Source of the DNA: Escallonia rubra
Taxonomy: Eukaryota > Streptophyta > Magnoliopsida > Escalloniales > Escalloniaceae
Length of the DNA: 64,000 nucleotides
Reading direction: 5' to 3'
Assembly: GCA_033065855.1 (NCBI GenBank)
Contig: JAVXUO010001751.1
Span: 124,001 to 188,000, forward strand
The translations under genes were made by a program, and so were the position numbers. Below, one piece after another: positions 11,187-21,137 of this stretch (position 1 is the stretch's first letter; each line of letters opens with the position of its first letter). Under the pieces are notes generated by a model. The model was not told the DNA's origin, made no database searches, and saw only the letters and a list, made by a program, of their open reading frames with translations.

Positions 11187-12183
11187 AGCTGATCCGTTGA
11201 TAGCGCTAGCAAAATATGAGAAGTTGTAAACACGATCTAACCGTCCACGCGAGATCTGTGGAGGGTTCAGAACTTTTTTTTTGCATTTTTTAAGTCTGTC
11301 CGCTACATAATGTAGCGGAAATTTTTTTGACAAAAATATCCTTTTAAGTCTATCCGCTACATAATGCATCGGAAGAGTAGGTAGGCACTTTTCTCTTTTT
11401 CTCTCCTTTCCCTCATTATGACATGTTTCTCTCTCTTATTCTCTCTCTTTAGTCGTTAGAGTCTTCCTCTGTCCTTTTTCTCTCATCCTCCTCTCCCTTC
11501 CTTTCTTCTCTCTCTCTCTCTCCTGAGGTGCATCCTAATTGAAATATCCTATTTGAGAACTTCACATCTAGAGTCCTTTAAAATCGAAGGATCCAAATTC
11601 GTAATAACTGCTGAGTTTCTAACTCTTAATGCTGATTGTGCTTGCTGCTTATTATGATATTCTAGTGCAAGGGTCTCAAATGAATTGGGTGTTGGGCGGC
11701 TAGAAGGTGCTCATTTAGCTGTTTGTGTTGTGGTTGTAATAGCCATTTTGGAGGGTGCAATTGTTGGAACAACAACAGTTCTTGTACGCCATGTTTGGGG
11801 GAAATTATATAGCAATGAAGGATAAATGATAGGATATGTGGCAAAAATGATGCCACTGCTTGCTCTATCTAGAGGTGTCAAAAGGGCCGGGCGGCCCGCG
11901 GGCTGGCCCGGCCCTCTTGGTGAACAGTGACGGCCCTAAACATAAGGGCTTGGGGCCAGGGCTTGGACCAGGCCAAGAAAATCTGGGGAAAAGCCCGGGC
12001 CCGGCCCGAAAAGGCCCGCTTTTGACCCGGCCCGAAAAAAGCCCGGTTTTGGCCCGGTTCAACATCTATCTTCTTCTCACCTTCTCTTCACTCTTCAGTA
12101 CCCATCTCACAAATCCAAACCTGAAACCTTTCAATCAAAACCTCACACAGGCTTGCACCCAAGAATCTAGCCCGAAATTGGCC

Positions 12184-12448
12184 ATGACACCGTTCCAGGT
12201 TCCTCCACGAGTGCACCGCCTACCAGAGTTCCGTCGACCTCAGCCTCGACGCCATCGTCTCCCACAGCGCCGACCTCGACGCCATCATCTCCCACAGCGC
12301 CGACCTCGTCAAGTCCGACTCCGACCTCGTCCTGTTCAACGTCGAATCCACCTCCGATCTCGCCGACCGCGTCAGCCTTAAGGTCCTCGACCTCGCCCAG
12401 TCGCGCGTCTCCCACACCCTCCTCCGCATTGACGGCCACCCTCCATAA
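12184..12448 (+). pseudogene. COG4: Captured 5' exon fragment of COG4 (conserved oligomeric Golgi complex subunit 4)
   Basis: The frame from about 12203 reads LHECTAYQSSVDLSLDAI, continues with SDSDLVLFNVESTSDLADRV and ends LDLAQSRVSHTLLRIDGHP before a stop at 12446-12448. This matches the N-terminal coiled region of plant COG4, a tethering-complex subunit for retrograde Golgi traffic. The start codon context at 12184 (AMT) is out of frame with the rest because of a small indel. ATCGTCTCCCACAGCGCCGACCTC is duplicated in tandem with slight change (12256-12310). The piece is inside a hAT element and cannot encode the whole roughly 750-residue protein. Confidence 0.8.
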
Positions 12449-12540
12449 TCATCCCTGCAACGACAGCAGCGGCGGACGCCGGCAGTGAAGGCTTCTGCCG
12501 TCAGATCCCACGCCGGCAGTGAAGGCTCCTCGGATGAAGC

Positions 12541-12664
12541 CAGTTTCACAAAACAGGGGAGAATAGGGGGAAAGGCGAGAGAGAAATGGGCCAGTTTCAC
12601 AAAACAGGGGAGAATAGGGGGAAAGGCGAGAGAGAAATGGGCCAGTTTCACAAAATAGGGGCAT
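12541..12664. repeat. Roughly 59-bp tandem duplication in the hAT element
   Basis: The unit containing CCAGTTTCACAAAACAGGGG and AGAATAGGGGGAAAGGCGAG occurs twice and begins a third time. The copies are nearly identical, so the duplication looks recent. Confidence 0.88.
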
Positions 12665-13517
12665 TTTTGTGTTTATACCCCATAGGGCCTGGAGAAGAAC
12701 AAATCTCCCAAGAAAAAAATAGGCCTGGGCCGGCCCTAGGCCCGGCCCTAAAGTTAGGGCCTAGGGCTTGGGCCTGGACAGGGCCTCCATTTCCTAGCTT
12801 TAGGCCCGGCCCGGGCCCGGCCCGATTTTCAAGGCCCGAAGCCCTAAATGGCCCGGCCCGCTTTTTGGCCCTCTGGGCCCGGGCTGGGCCGGCCCAAGCC
12901 CGGCCCATTGACACCTCTAGCTCTATCAGACTTCTTGGAGGGGTTTCAATGCGTGCTCTCAGGTTCTATCTTCTCGGTTTTTAGTTGATGTTGTATCTTC
13001 GCTTTTCCATACAAAAAGATCACTAAATCTAATGATTCTCTAGGCTCTTCATTGAATTTTACTGAAACCTTTTAGATCTCCAGGAACTTTTAGAGGATGT
13101 GGATGGAAAAATCTTTGTGCAAGCATCAACCTTGGGGCTTATTGTGTTGTAGCAATTCCTTGTGCTGTCCTCTTTGCATTTGGCTTACATATTGGAGGCA
13201 TGGTTGGCCTCTCTCTCTCTCTCTCTCTCAATTAGGATGCACTTAAACTTTTAACGACCGGTCGAAAGGATGCACCTCAGGAGAGGGAGAGAGAAAGAGA
13301 GAGAGAGAAAGAGAAAGAGAAGAAAGGAGGATGAGAGAGAAAAGAGAAAGGACAGAGGAAGACTCTGACGATAGAAGTGAGAGAATAAGAGAAAGAAACA
13401 TGTGATAATGAGGGAAATGAGAGAGAAAGAGAAGTGCATGTCTACTCCTCCACTACATTATGTAGCAGACAAACTTAAAAGGGTATTTTTGTAAAAAAAA
13501 AATCGTCCGCTACATTA

Positions 13518-13519
<2 letters not shown>

Positions 13520-13565
<46 letters not shown>

Positions 13566-13568
13566 CAT
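13520..13568. repeat. (TG)n(TA)n microsatellite between TIR elements 2 and 3
   Basis: A TG run changes into a TA run and directly abuts GGGGAGCTGATCC. The right terminus of TIR element 2 has been lost into this tract. Confidence 0.93.
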
Positions 13569-13569
13569 G

Positions 13570-14956
13570 GGGAGCTGATCCGATCTGGCCGTCCACGCGA
13601 GATCTACGGACGGTCCAGATCTTTTTTTTGCGTTTTTGTAAGTCTGTACGTTACATTATGTAGCGGACAATTTTTGGACAAAAATACCCTCCAGCTCCAT
13701 TGTGTAACGGACGAGTTGGCATTACTTTTTCTCTCATTCTCTCTCCTTCCAGTCATTATTTTTTTGACATGTTTGTCTCTCTCTCTCTCTCTCTCTCTCT
13801 CCCCCCCTTTCTGTTATCAATGCTCGTGTCCTTCTCTCTCATTTCTCTTTCTCTCAAGAATCGCCAAGATCAAATTCTGGAGCTCAACCTTCACCATCGA
13901 AATGGAACTGGACGACGGCGTCGTTTGCTGTTGCTGATATAACTGAAAAGTCTCCGGCTAGCTTCGTTGATTAGCCTGCAATCGCTTTATTGCCGCCATG
14001 AAGGAATTCGAAACCGGTGGCTCGTCCACGCGCTGCGGTGAGGAAGGCAGCTGGTCCAGTGACACTCCCAAACACAGCTTGAGGGCCTTGAACTGGACGC
14101 GCGACGGGTACGTACTGTTCCTAGCGCGGCCGCATGGTTCCCGCAACAGCGAGGATGGAAGCAAAAGAAGAGCCGACACCGCGTAGAGTGACATCGTCTG
14201 CGGGTGACACTAAAGGCTTCTTCGAGGGCTCGTTCGGCCTCATGCTTCAGGCATTGCCTCGCTGTGCTGACCAACGTCGGCATCTACACAGCTTGTACAA
14301 AAAAACTGGAATATGAGGCGTTTGTAGCCCATGAAGGGGGTATAAATAAGTTAATGGGGAAAAGAATGAAGGGCATCTGGTATTCTTGTTCACTGACTTG
14401 CTTGGGAGTGGCCCAACAAAGGGGATGTTTTGGTGTCAGTCTGCTCACCTCTGAGCAGATAACAGTTGCCAAAAATTTGCTTCGAGTTGACTCATTAGGG
14501 CCTGAGACTATTGTTTTGCTCTTCGCCAGAACTTTGCAAGGATTTCAGTTTACTTCCTAAACTCGATCGTTCGAGGAAATCCAGTGTCTGGGGCATTTAC
14601 CTTCGTACCTGCGAAGGGTTCGACTTTAATGCATTGATGAGAGAAAGAGAAATGAGAGAGAAGGACACGAACATTGATGACAGATATGGGAGAGAGAGAG
14701 AGATGTCAGAAAAATATTGACTGGAAGGAGAGAAAATGAGAGAAAAAGTAATTCCAACTCGTCCATTACACAATGTAGCGGATAGAGCTTGAGGGTATTT
14801 TTGTCCAAAAATTATCCGTTACATAATGTAGCGAACAGCGAACGTACTTAAAAAATGCAACAAAAAAAAAATCTGGACCGTCCGCAGATCGCGCGTGAAG
14901 GGTTAGATCGCGCTAGCAGCTTATCCTATTTTGCTAGCGCTCTTAACGGATCAGCT

Positions 14957-14958
<2 letters not shown>
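13570..14958. mobile_element. TIR element 3 (GGGAGCTGATCC family) carrying an antisense SMXL fragment
   Basis: The left terminus GGGAGCTGATCCGATCTGG and the right terminus (reversed: GGAGCTGATCCGTTAAGAG) are inverted repeats. They share the CCGTCCACGCGAGATC block, a T-run and the GTTACATTATGTAGCGGA signature. The left arm lacks the short GATAGCGCTAGCAAAAT segment that the right arm keeps. CT-rich and GA-rich subterminal tracts mirror each other. The (TA)n tract on the right flank is shared with the next element. The interior is captured host DNA. Confidence 0.85.
13857..14283 (-). pseudogene. SMXL: Captured N-terminal fragment of a D53/SMXL6-7-8-type protein, antisense to the element
   Basis: The minus strand from the ATG at 14281-14283 reads MPTLVSTARQCLKHEAERAL, the typical start of D53-like SMXL proteins. 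A small deletion shifts the frame near 14185. It then continues [40 protein letters not shown] and [20 protein letters not shown]. After a TAG at about 13958 it ends with SSSISMVKVELQNLILAIL. These are the Clp-N repeats of SMXL proteins, ClpB-like repressors degraded on strigolactone signalling through D14/MAX2. About 145 codons are represented, with at least one frameshift and one stop. Sequence 14284-14640 is probably the source gene's 5' flank (inference). Confidence 0.87.

Positions 14959-15000
<42 letters not shown>
14959..15000. repeat. (TA)n microsatellite between TIR elements 3 and 4
   Basis: A pure TA tract of 42 bp separates two outward-facing GGAGCTGATCC termini. Confidence 0.95.
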
Positions 15001-15002
<2 letters not shown>

Positions 15003-15997
15003 GAGCTGATCCCTTGACAGCGCTGGCAAATGGAGTTAAGTTGCCAACGCGATCTGGCCGTCCACGCGCGATCTGTGGACGGCCCAGATCTTTTTTTTGC
15101 GATTTTTTTAAGTCTGTCCGCTACATAATGTAGCGGACGATTTTTGGACAAAAATACCCCTCTAACTTGAGGGAGTCAAAGATGCTGCAAAACCCATCCG
15201 CTACATTATGTAGCGGACGATGGATGCTCAATTTTGCCCATCATCTCCTTCCTTTCTAACTTGTCTCTGTGCTTTGATGTTTGTTATTTTGCCCATCGAG
15301 ATCAAATCAAACCAAAAACAAACCCAAATTGGTGGTGGCGGCGTGAAAGGGAAGAACGAGGCAATGACAGAACCACCGATCGTTCATCCCAAGCAGTCTC
15401 CATCGCCCACAACCACCACCACTCTGCCACCGGCGCTGAACCCATCACCACCACCACCACCACCACCATCCGAACCCATCACCACCGCGACAGAACCACC
15501 GTCACTCCACCACAACCATCCAGTCACCCATTCCAGTCAATAATTACAAAATCCTCGCCGGTGAGGCCCGCATGCGGCTCCACTATGCTGACCTGACCAA
15601 AGCTTCCTCCCTTAGCCGTTGGCCCGACGATCTCCCCTCCGATGAGATCTACAAACCAAACCATTGCCGCCAATGCCCCAACGTCATGCCATCCGACGTT
15701 GTGACAAGCAACTGCTGCCTCGGCCGAAAACTCGCGATGCTTCTTCGCGATGCTTCAGCGATGGGATATCCTTCTTCGCGATGCTTCAGCGATGGGATAT
15801 CCTTCTTCGTCAGATCTGGGATATCCTTCTTCGCGATGCTTCAGCGATGGGAACTCGCGATGCTTCGTCAGATCTGGGATCTCCTTCTTCGCAATGCTTC
15901 GGCAGATCTGGGATCTCCTTCTTCGCAATGCTTCGGCAGATCTGGGATCTCCTTCTTCGCAATGCTTTGGCGATGCTTGGTCTCATGGGCGGTGGTG

Positions 15998-16035
<38 letters not shown>

Positions 16036-16296
16036 GAACCTCGGGGACAGAGGAAACACAGAAAGGAGAAAGACAACGGATGTCTCTGTAAAATAGTCCG
16101 CTACATTATGTAGCGGACAGATGTAATCGGGATTGAGGGGTATTTTTGTCCAAAAATCGTCCGCTACATTATGTAGCGGACAGACTTAAAAAAATCGCAA
16201 AAAAAAGATCTGGGCCGTCCACAGATCGCGCGTGGACGGCCAGATCGCGTTGGCAACTTAACTCCATTTGCCAGCGCTGTCAAGGGATCAGCTCCC
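15001..16296. mobile_element. TIR element 4 (GGGAGCTGATCC family), near-identical 165-bp TIRs
   Basis: 15001-15168 and 16132-16296 are almost perfect inverted copies over about 165 bp. They include GGGAGCTGATCCCTTGACAG, CCGTCCACGCGCGATCTGTG and TCCGCTACATAATGTAGCGG. This is the best-preserved member of the family here and presumably the youngest. The payload (15215-16080) has a Pro/Thr-rich ACC-repeat coding-like stretch, then ILAGEARMRLHYADLTKASS-type frame at 15550-15660 that I do not recognise, then short direct repeats. No transposase is present. Confidence 0.9.
15728..15975. repeat. Interspersed 31-34-bp direct repeats in TIR element 4
   Basis: Two related units alternate: CGATGCTTCAGCGATGGGAT..CCTTCTT and GCTTCGGCAGATCTGGGATC-type copies, about eight in total. 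A GA-dinucleotide run follows at 16000-16035. The long open frames here are by-products of the repeat period. Confidence 0.85.
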
Positions 16297-16322
16297 TATA
16301 TATATATATATATATATATATA
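16297..16322. repeat. (TA)n microsatellite to the right of TIR element 4
   Basis: A TA tract joins the right terminus of element 4 to a copia retrotransposon fragment. Confidence 0.93.
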
Positions 16323-16673
16323 AACCTGGACGCTCTTGATACCACTTGTTACGAAATCGCTCTAGACAAATATGTATAGAACACGATAACCAAACAAGAG
16401 AACACAAGAAAACTGAGAGAACTCAAATCTACTTTGCACAAGTCAGATTTACAACATCCCCTTACGTGTATCTCTCAATTGTTTTCCTACTCAAAGAAGG
16501 ACTCTTCTCTCTTGACATTAAACACAATACAAGACATCTTACTTATACTAGAGATAAGCAGGGATCTTCTCTATCCAACCAATGTGGGACAAGGTGTCTT
16601 ATATATTGAGGATCAAGTTGCAACCTTATTTGAGTAATCAATATGGGATATAAATACAAGACATATATCAACA
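16323..16673 (-). mobile_element. Truncated Ty1/copia element: LTR plus primer-binding site
   Basis: In minus orientation an LTR runs 16673 to 16347 (TGTTGATATATG...TTTCGTAACA). AGTGGTATCAAGAGC, a tRNA-Met-type primer-binding site, follows it. The LTR is the same family as those at 36381 and 41155 (shared AAGAAGGACTCTTCTCTCTTGAC and ACGTGTATCTCTCAATTG-type blocks). Internal sequence ends after about 25 bp at the (TA)n tract, so the rest has been deleted or displaced. Confidence 0.82.
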
Positions 16674-19600
16674 GTTAGATATACAATTTGTTCGGCTTAT
16701 ACAATTTGTTCGGCTTTCATGTAATTATGATGGCTACAGTTATTGAATTAAATAAAATGTTCAATCTAAATAAGACTTTATGGAGAGGCCATCGGAAGCA
16801 CATCCAGCGGAAACATTGTAATTTACTTACCCGGGACAGCACCTGCCCCTCGAGTAAGTCCCCTGTTAAATCCTTCTTTATTTACTAGTGTTTATGTGAC
16901 ATCCGTGAAATCTAGCTAACTTATAGTTGAGCATGTATCATGCATGTAAAATATGTGAAACCAAATTTTGCGAAATGTGAGTTTCTTTGAAGTTTTTGTT
17001 GCCAATTTTGTTTAGTTTCTTGGAGCTAACGAAGCTGCACACCAACTGTTTGATAATTTCTTGCCTGCAGTGCTGCAGGCTTGTGCGTTCTGCTCCTCGT
17101 ATGGAATGATATATCGCAATGGCATGTAGATTATTATTTTGATAAGATGCAAAGACTTGCGTTAAGTTGCTATGAGAAATACAATTTCTTTGTCGCCGTT
17201 ACCCAGATGGGTGGGAGGGGCTGTTGACGCTTGGTTATTGTTGTGTTCCACTGACCAATGGGCATGACATGACGAACGCACAGAAGTGATTTAAAATGAA
17301 GCAAATATGCAAGTACCAAAATGTCGCACTCTAGATGTATTTATAGTGATCTAAAGTGGTGAAGGCAGTCAAGTAAGTTATTGGATTACTTAGTCCCGAT
17401 TCCCATTTGTGCTAATGTTACTAGAGCTCGTTTTCTGAAACACAGTTGGGTTGATTGGAGTTAGTCATGCTGAACTTGTACCAACTTTCGCGAACTTTTT
17501 GTAGGTGTCTAATTTGGATTTTCTTTACCCTTTGATCAGCTTCTCATATATCTTAGGAAACATTCACATATCCGCACTTGTTATGAAAACTAGCCCTAGA
17601 TGCCTTATTGTAGAGAATAGAATTACGTAAAATGTTTTAGCGGATTTTTGTAAAGAAGTGACAATCAATATTATATAGGAGTAGGTGAGGGAAATTGTTC
17701 TTTCTGGCCTAGGTTTACCAATCATGTAAGCCCTCCAAGGGTTTTTTTGTAATCCAAGGCACTGAGCCCCAGTTTCACATTGCTTATGCTATAACAGCTT
17801 TTCCATTTTTAGTATGGGAAATTTGATTCTTGGAAATGATTACGTCATAAGCAGCCCTCCACCTGCTTATCACAAAACAGAAAATTCTGCTTTTGGACCA
17901 AAACCAACCCCCCCCCCCCCCCTCCTTATTATAAAAGCTAGCCTCACCTGCTTTTGAAGGCTAAAGTAATCAAGGATATCTCAAAAGCACTGCCAAACTG
18001 GGCATGAGTCTTTATCGATAAACTTAACCCGTTCTAAGAGATTGTAGACATGGACTAACTGGTGGGAAGCATGGTGGTTATCTGTTATAGAGCTTTATCA
18101 TCTGTAGTTCGGCTTGGCCGAAGTTTCTTCCATTTCTTTCTCTTCCATTTTCGTCTTGTTTTCTTTCTTCTGTTTGCAACCAAGAAAGCACAGACACCTC
18201 TTCTGGGTCAAGGTATCGTGTTCCACACGTGAACACCTTTAGAAAAGTGTCGGATACCTCTCAGTGGTGTTTCGGATATATTCCTTACTTCGTTATCGAT
18301 GCTTTATGTAGAGTGACCACACTTATGGGGCAAAATTGCATTTTTTTAAACTTAATTTAAGGGTCATGGTGGAATATTATGGAAAGTTAAGCTTGTTTTA
18401 TAGATCGAAAGACCAGGGCAAACCTTAATGCTAGATTGTATTCTTACCTTTTGTTCCAACCGGGTTCTGCCTAACCAAGAGGGAGAAGGGGCTCTTCGAA
18501 TAAGGCAAAACACATAAGACAAATCTCTCAGTTAATGGGCGTGTGCAGAGAAGAGGTTGATGATGGAGGTCCAAATGACATCAAACGTGATGAGGCAATT
18601 GATGTTGTTTTCCTTTTGTCTTGTTTTTGTGGGATCTTGCATCGTCTCATTATCTATGTTCTATAACCTGACTTCGAAGTGTTACTTCTATATGTGGTTT
18701 CTAGTCGGTGTTTTACAATTTATGAGGGCGGAATGTGCTCAAATAAACATGCCCTTACATAAAATATCAAAAGAAACTTAAAGGTGTCCAGCGGTGTCCA
18801 AAATTTGCTTTTCTAGACACTGCGGTGTCCACTTCGTTGTCGGTGTCAGACGCGGTGCCTGTGTCCATGCAACTTAGTATGCAACAAAGTTGAATTTCTT
18901 TCTCTTGGGACTTATGAATGTATGGCCATGATACAAACGAATTGCATGTCACATGTCTCTGCAGTGGCTTCTTTGTTGTTTTCTTCGAGGACTCAGGGTT
19001 TAGGCTTTAGGAGGAGTTCATTAACTTAAAATTTTGTCCAAGCTGCTGGTTTTAATCTTGTCCAAACTGTAGGCTTTAATTAGTCGATCATTGCTTTTAA
19101 TTAGCGATTTGAGATCTTTAATGTGCTGCATTGCAACTAAACAGAGGTGTTGAGGTTACTGCAGAGGTGCAGTTTGCCACATTTATTGCCTAATTGGGGT
19201 TACATTTACTCACATAACATGCAACTATAGTATAATCTTGCGCAAATCTTGGGGCTTTATTGGTGAAAATGCACCCCTGCAATACTGCAAGAATCCCAAC
19301 ATCCTCTGATCAATTTCATTTCTGATCAGCTACCTGCTGTAGCCATCGTGGCTTTTGCTTAAGCTGACCATAACTGGTAGAAGCTAGTGGTCTAAATCTT
19401 CAGAGCAGAACATGCTTTGGCAAAGCAATTTAGTTACTTGACTACACATTTAAATGAGTAGCAGTGTTATGAAGCATAAAAGAAGTTGTTGGTGACTATG
19501 CTATGTATTCCTTGATGCATTTGCGTTCTCTATCAGGTCTAACCATTGGCATCACATTATTCACGCCTTCTACTAAAGCAGGTAATACAACGAATGATTA

Positions 19601-20357
19601 AGTTGTAAATTTCTTCCAGAAAAGATTGTGGTATTTGATGTTGGAGTTCAGGTCATTGGTCTCTATTTGCCTGTTGTACACACCAAATTAAATCCAAACC
19701 ATGACGAGTTAAAAAGGAGAAGGGAAAAAATGAATGAAAGAAACATATCTTTCTTAGTCGTTAGTGCTTAATTGATGCCTGAAATGACTCTTCTAGAAAG
19801 TCCTCCCAAGGGTGAAGGAGGTAGACTTGTTACTTATCAGTATTCTTTAGTAGGTCTTTCTTCAGCCATCGCAAGTGTATTTAGATCCATGTAGTCACAA
19901 ATAGGCAATTTTCTATTTGTCTAGAGCTAAGGAAAATGTGCCAGTCATTGTACTTCTCTAATCTCCTTTTATGTTTCTGAAAGCTGCTTACCAAATGTTC
20001 TTGTCTACTCGCGGTTGTCGGAGCAAACTACCGGTCAGCAAAGTATAATTCATTTATGGTATTGGGATTTTGGGAATGGTGGTGATGTTTGCAAGTTATG
20101 GTTGCTTCATTGCATGCAAAATGTACCCAAGTGGCAGTACTAAGGAAACTCTAGATGAATTTTTACTGCTGCTTTATGATCAATGATTCCTTTCGTTCAT
20201 ACACCTGATCAAGAGGCGACTTCATTGTATTTTCTTCACTTCTTTTATTACTTGCCGTTTGTTAGATCTTATTAACTATATATCCATTAGTCATGAAGCG
20301 TCATTATGTTCTGCTGAATTGGAAGTATCTTTTCGTGTTAATCAGGATTGAGAAAGG
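16674..20357. other. Intergenic region upstream of mS33
   Basis: I see no supported gene, RNA or element with recognisable ends. Points of note are a C14 run at about 17907-17921, several GGTGTCC-type degenerate repeats at 18783-18865, and an apparent 3' splice acceptor (TTAATCAG|GATTGAG) just before the mS33 start. That acceptor suggests an intron in the 5' leader. The 74-codon frame at 18557-18781 has a hydrophobic stretch but no family signature. Confidence 0.45.
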
Positions 20358-21137
20358 ATGAGCGTTGGTGGCTTGAAAAATGCAGTGGTTCAAGCAGCCA
20401 CTAGAGGAGTGACAGAGGCAAGGGAAAGGATATTTGGGCATGTGCTTAATTAACCCAACAGGACAGAGATCTCCCCACAAGATTTTGCGCAAGAAGCTAA
20501 TTGGTGAGAAAGTTGCGCGCAGTGGTACCCTCACGATATCAAGAAAGATGACCCTCTTGTCATGGCTCGACAAGAACAAGAGTAAGCATCTGTTTTGCCT
20601 CACCTTCCCGGCCACCCCTCTCCCTCACTCACAGACACACACGCGCCAGATGCGGATGTGCACACACACACACCCCCCTCACATGCACGCATAAGAAGCA
20701 CTTGACTACCTGACTACAGTTGCAGGAGGGATTTATAATCAAGTTGAAGGTATTCACTTGATGCTAGGTAACTATAATCAAGTTGAAGGTATTCACTCGA
20801 TGCTTTCCCCGATAAGCTGAAAGTACTTCAGATGGGTTATCTGTTCAGATTCCGCTGTTATTCTTCATGATGGAAATGAACTTAATCCAACATGACCGTC
20901 TAACTCTTTTTAGATGTAACCCTGAGTTAAACTTCATGTTGTTTCTCTCTTCTTTTGAAAGTAATGCAATATGGTCTAAACGTGACACATGTTATATTGT
21001 ACATCGGCAGGCGTTTATCTAAGCTTGAAATGTTGAAGCGCCGTGGCAAGGGACCACCTAAGAAGGGCCATGGAAAGTGTGCTTCCAAACGTAAACAAGG
21101 TGCTACCAGCCTTAACAATGGTGATGATTCCCACTAA
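20358..21137 (+). pseudogene. Mitochondrial small-subunit ribosomal protein mS33 gene, two exons, frame-disrupted
   Basis: Exon 1 (20358-20581) starts MSVGGLKNAV and contains GVTEARERIFGHVLN. It then continues, after a frame change, as NPTGQRSPHKILRKKLIGEK and, after another, as WYPHDIKKDDPLVMARQEQE. Exon 2 (21011-21137) encodes RLSKLEMLKRRGKGPPKKGH. The order matches the plant mitoribosomal small-subunit protein S33 family (about 95-105 residues). The junction CAAGA|GTAAGC / CGGCAG|GCG is canonical and restores GAG. Two insertions, about 4 bp (TAAC near 20451) and 2 bp (an extra GC at 20515-20520), sum to 6, so the frame is regained but a TAA at 20451-20453 intervenes. The locus is either a recent pseudogene or an assembly error in a real gene. 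It converges on the PPR gene. Confidence 0.85.

Larger units (their letters stand above)
11870..12919. mobile_element. hAT-type element (1,050 bp) with a GC-rich body, carrying a COG4 fragment
   Basis: The termini TAGAGGTGTCAAAAGGGCC and, reversed, TAGAGGTGTCAATGGGCC are inverted repeats that lead into GGCCCGGCCC-rich arms. The flanks GCTCTATC (11862-11869) and GCTCTATC (12920-12927) are a perfect 8-bp target duplication, diagnostic for hAT. No transposase is present. It landed in a captured MATE exon, so it is younger than that capture. The GC-rich arms can pair over much of their length. Confidence 0.92.
11666..13203 (+). pseudogene. Captured MATE (DTX) efflux transporter exons, split by a hAT element
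   Basis: Exon A runs 11666-11869 and resumes at 12928-12962 after the hAT insertion. It encodes ARVSNELGVGRLEGAHLAV, then GYVAKMMPLLALS and, after the insertion, DFLEGFQCVLS. Exon B (13084-13202) encodes GTFRGCGWKNLCASINLGAY and a hydrophobic helix ending LHIGG. These are the conserved second-half segments of plant MATE proton antiporters, which export metabolites at the plasma membrane or tonoplast. A TAA codon sits just before GYVAK. Upstream and downstream exons are missing. The exon-intron structure was captured as genomic DNA. The copy is non-functional as a transporter. Confidence 0.88.
11184..13519. mobile_element. TIR element 2 (GGGAGCTGATCC family) carrying MATE exons
   Basis: The left terminus GGGAGCTGATCCGTTGATAG is followed by the family signature CCGCTACATAATGTAGCGGA, repeated at about 11300 and 11345. 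The right arm (13215-13519) is the inverted copy of the left subterminal region, including the GAGAGA-rich and GGATGCACCTCAGGAG segments. It stops at TCCGCTACATTATG, where a (TG)n(TA)n tract replaces the last 100 bp or so, so the right end is truncated. Between the arms lie two MATE-transporter exons. The element resembles a Pack-MULE in design, but no 9-bp TSD can be read in the TA repeat. Confidence 0.8.

Noticed and set aside
11094-16379. Open frames with YIYIYIYI runs and LYVTLCSG-type peptides
   Set aside because: They read through TA microsatellites and TIRs of the transposon array and have no domain.
18557-18781. Small membrane protein gene of 74 codons
   Set aside because: A single hydrophobic stretch without homology I recognise or supporting context. 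A chance frame is as likely.
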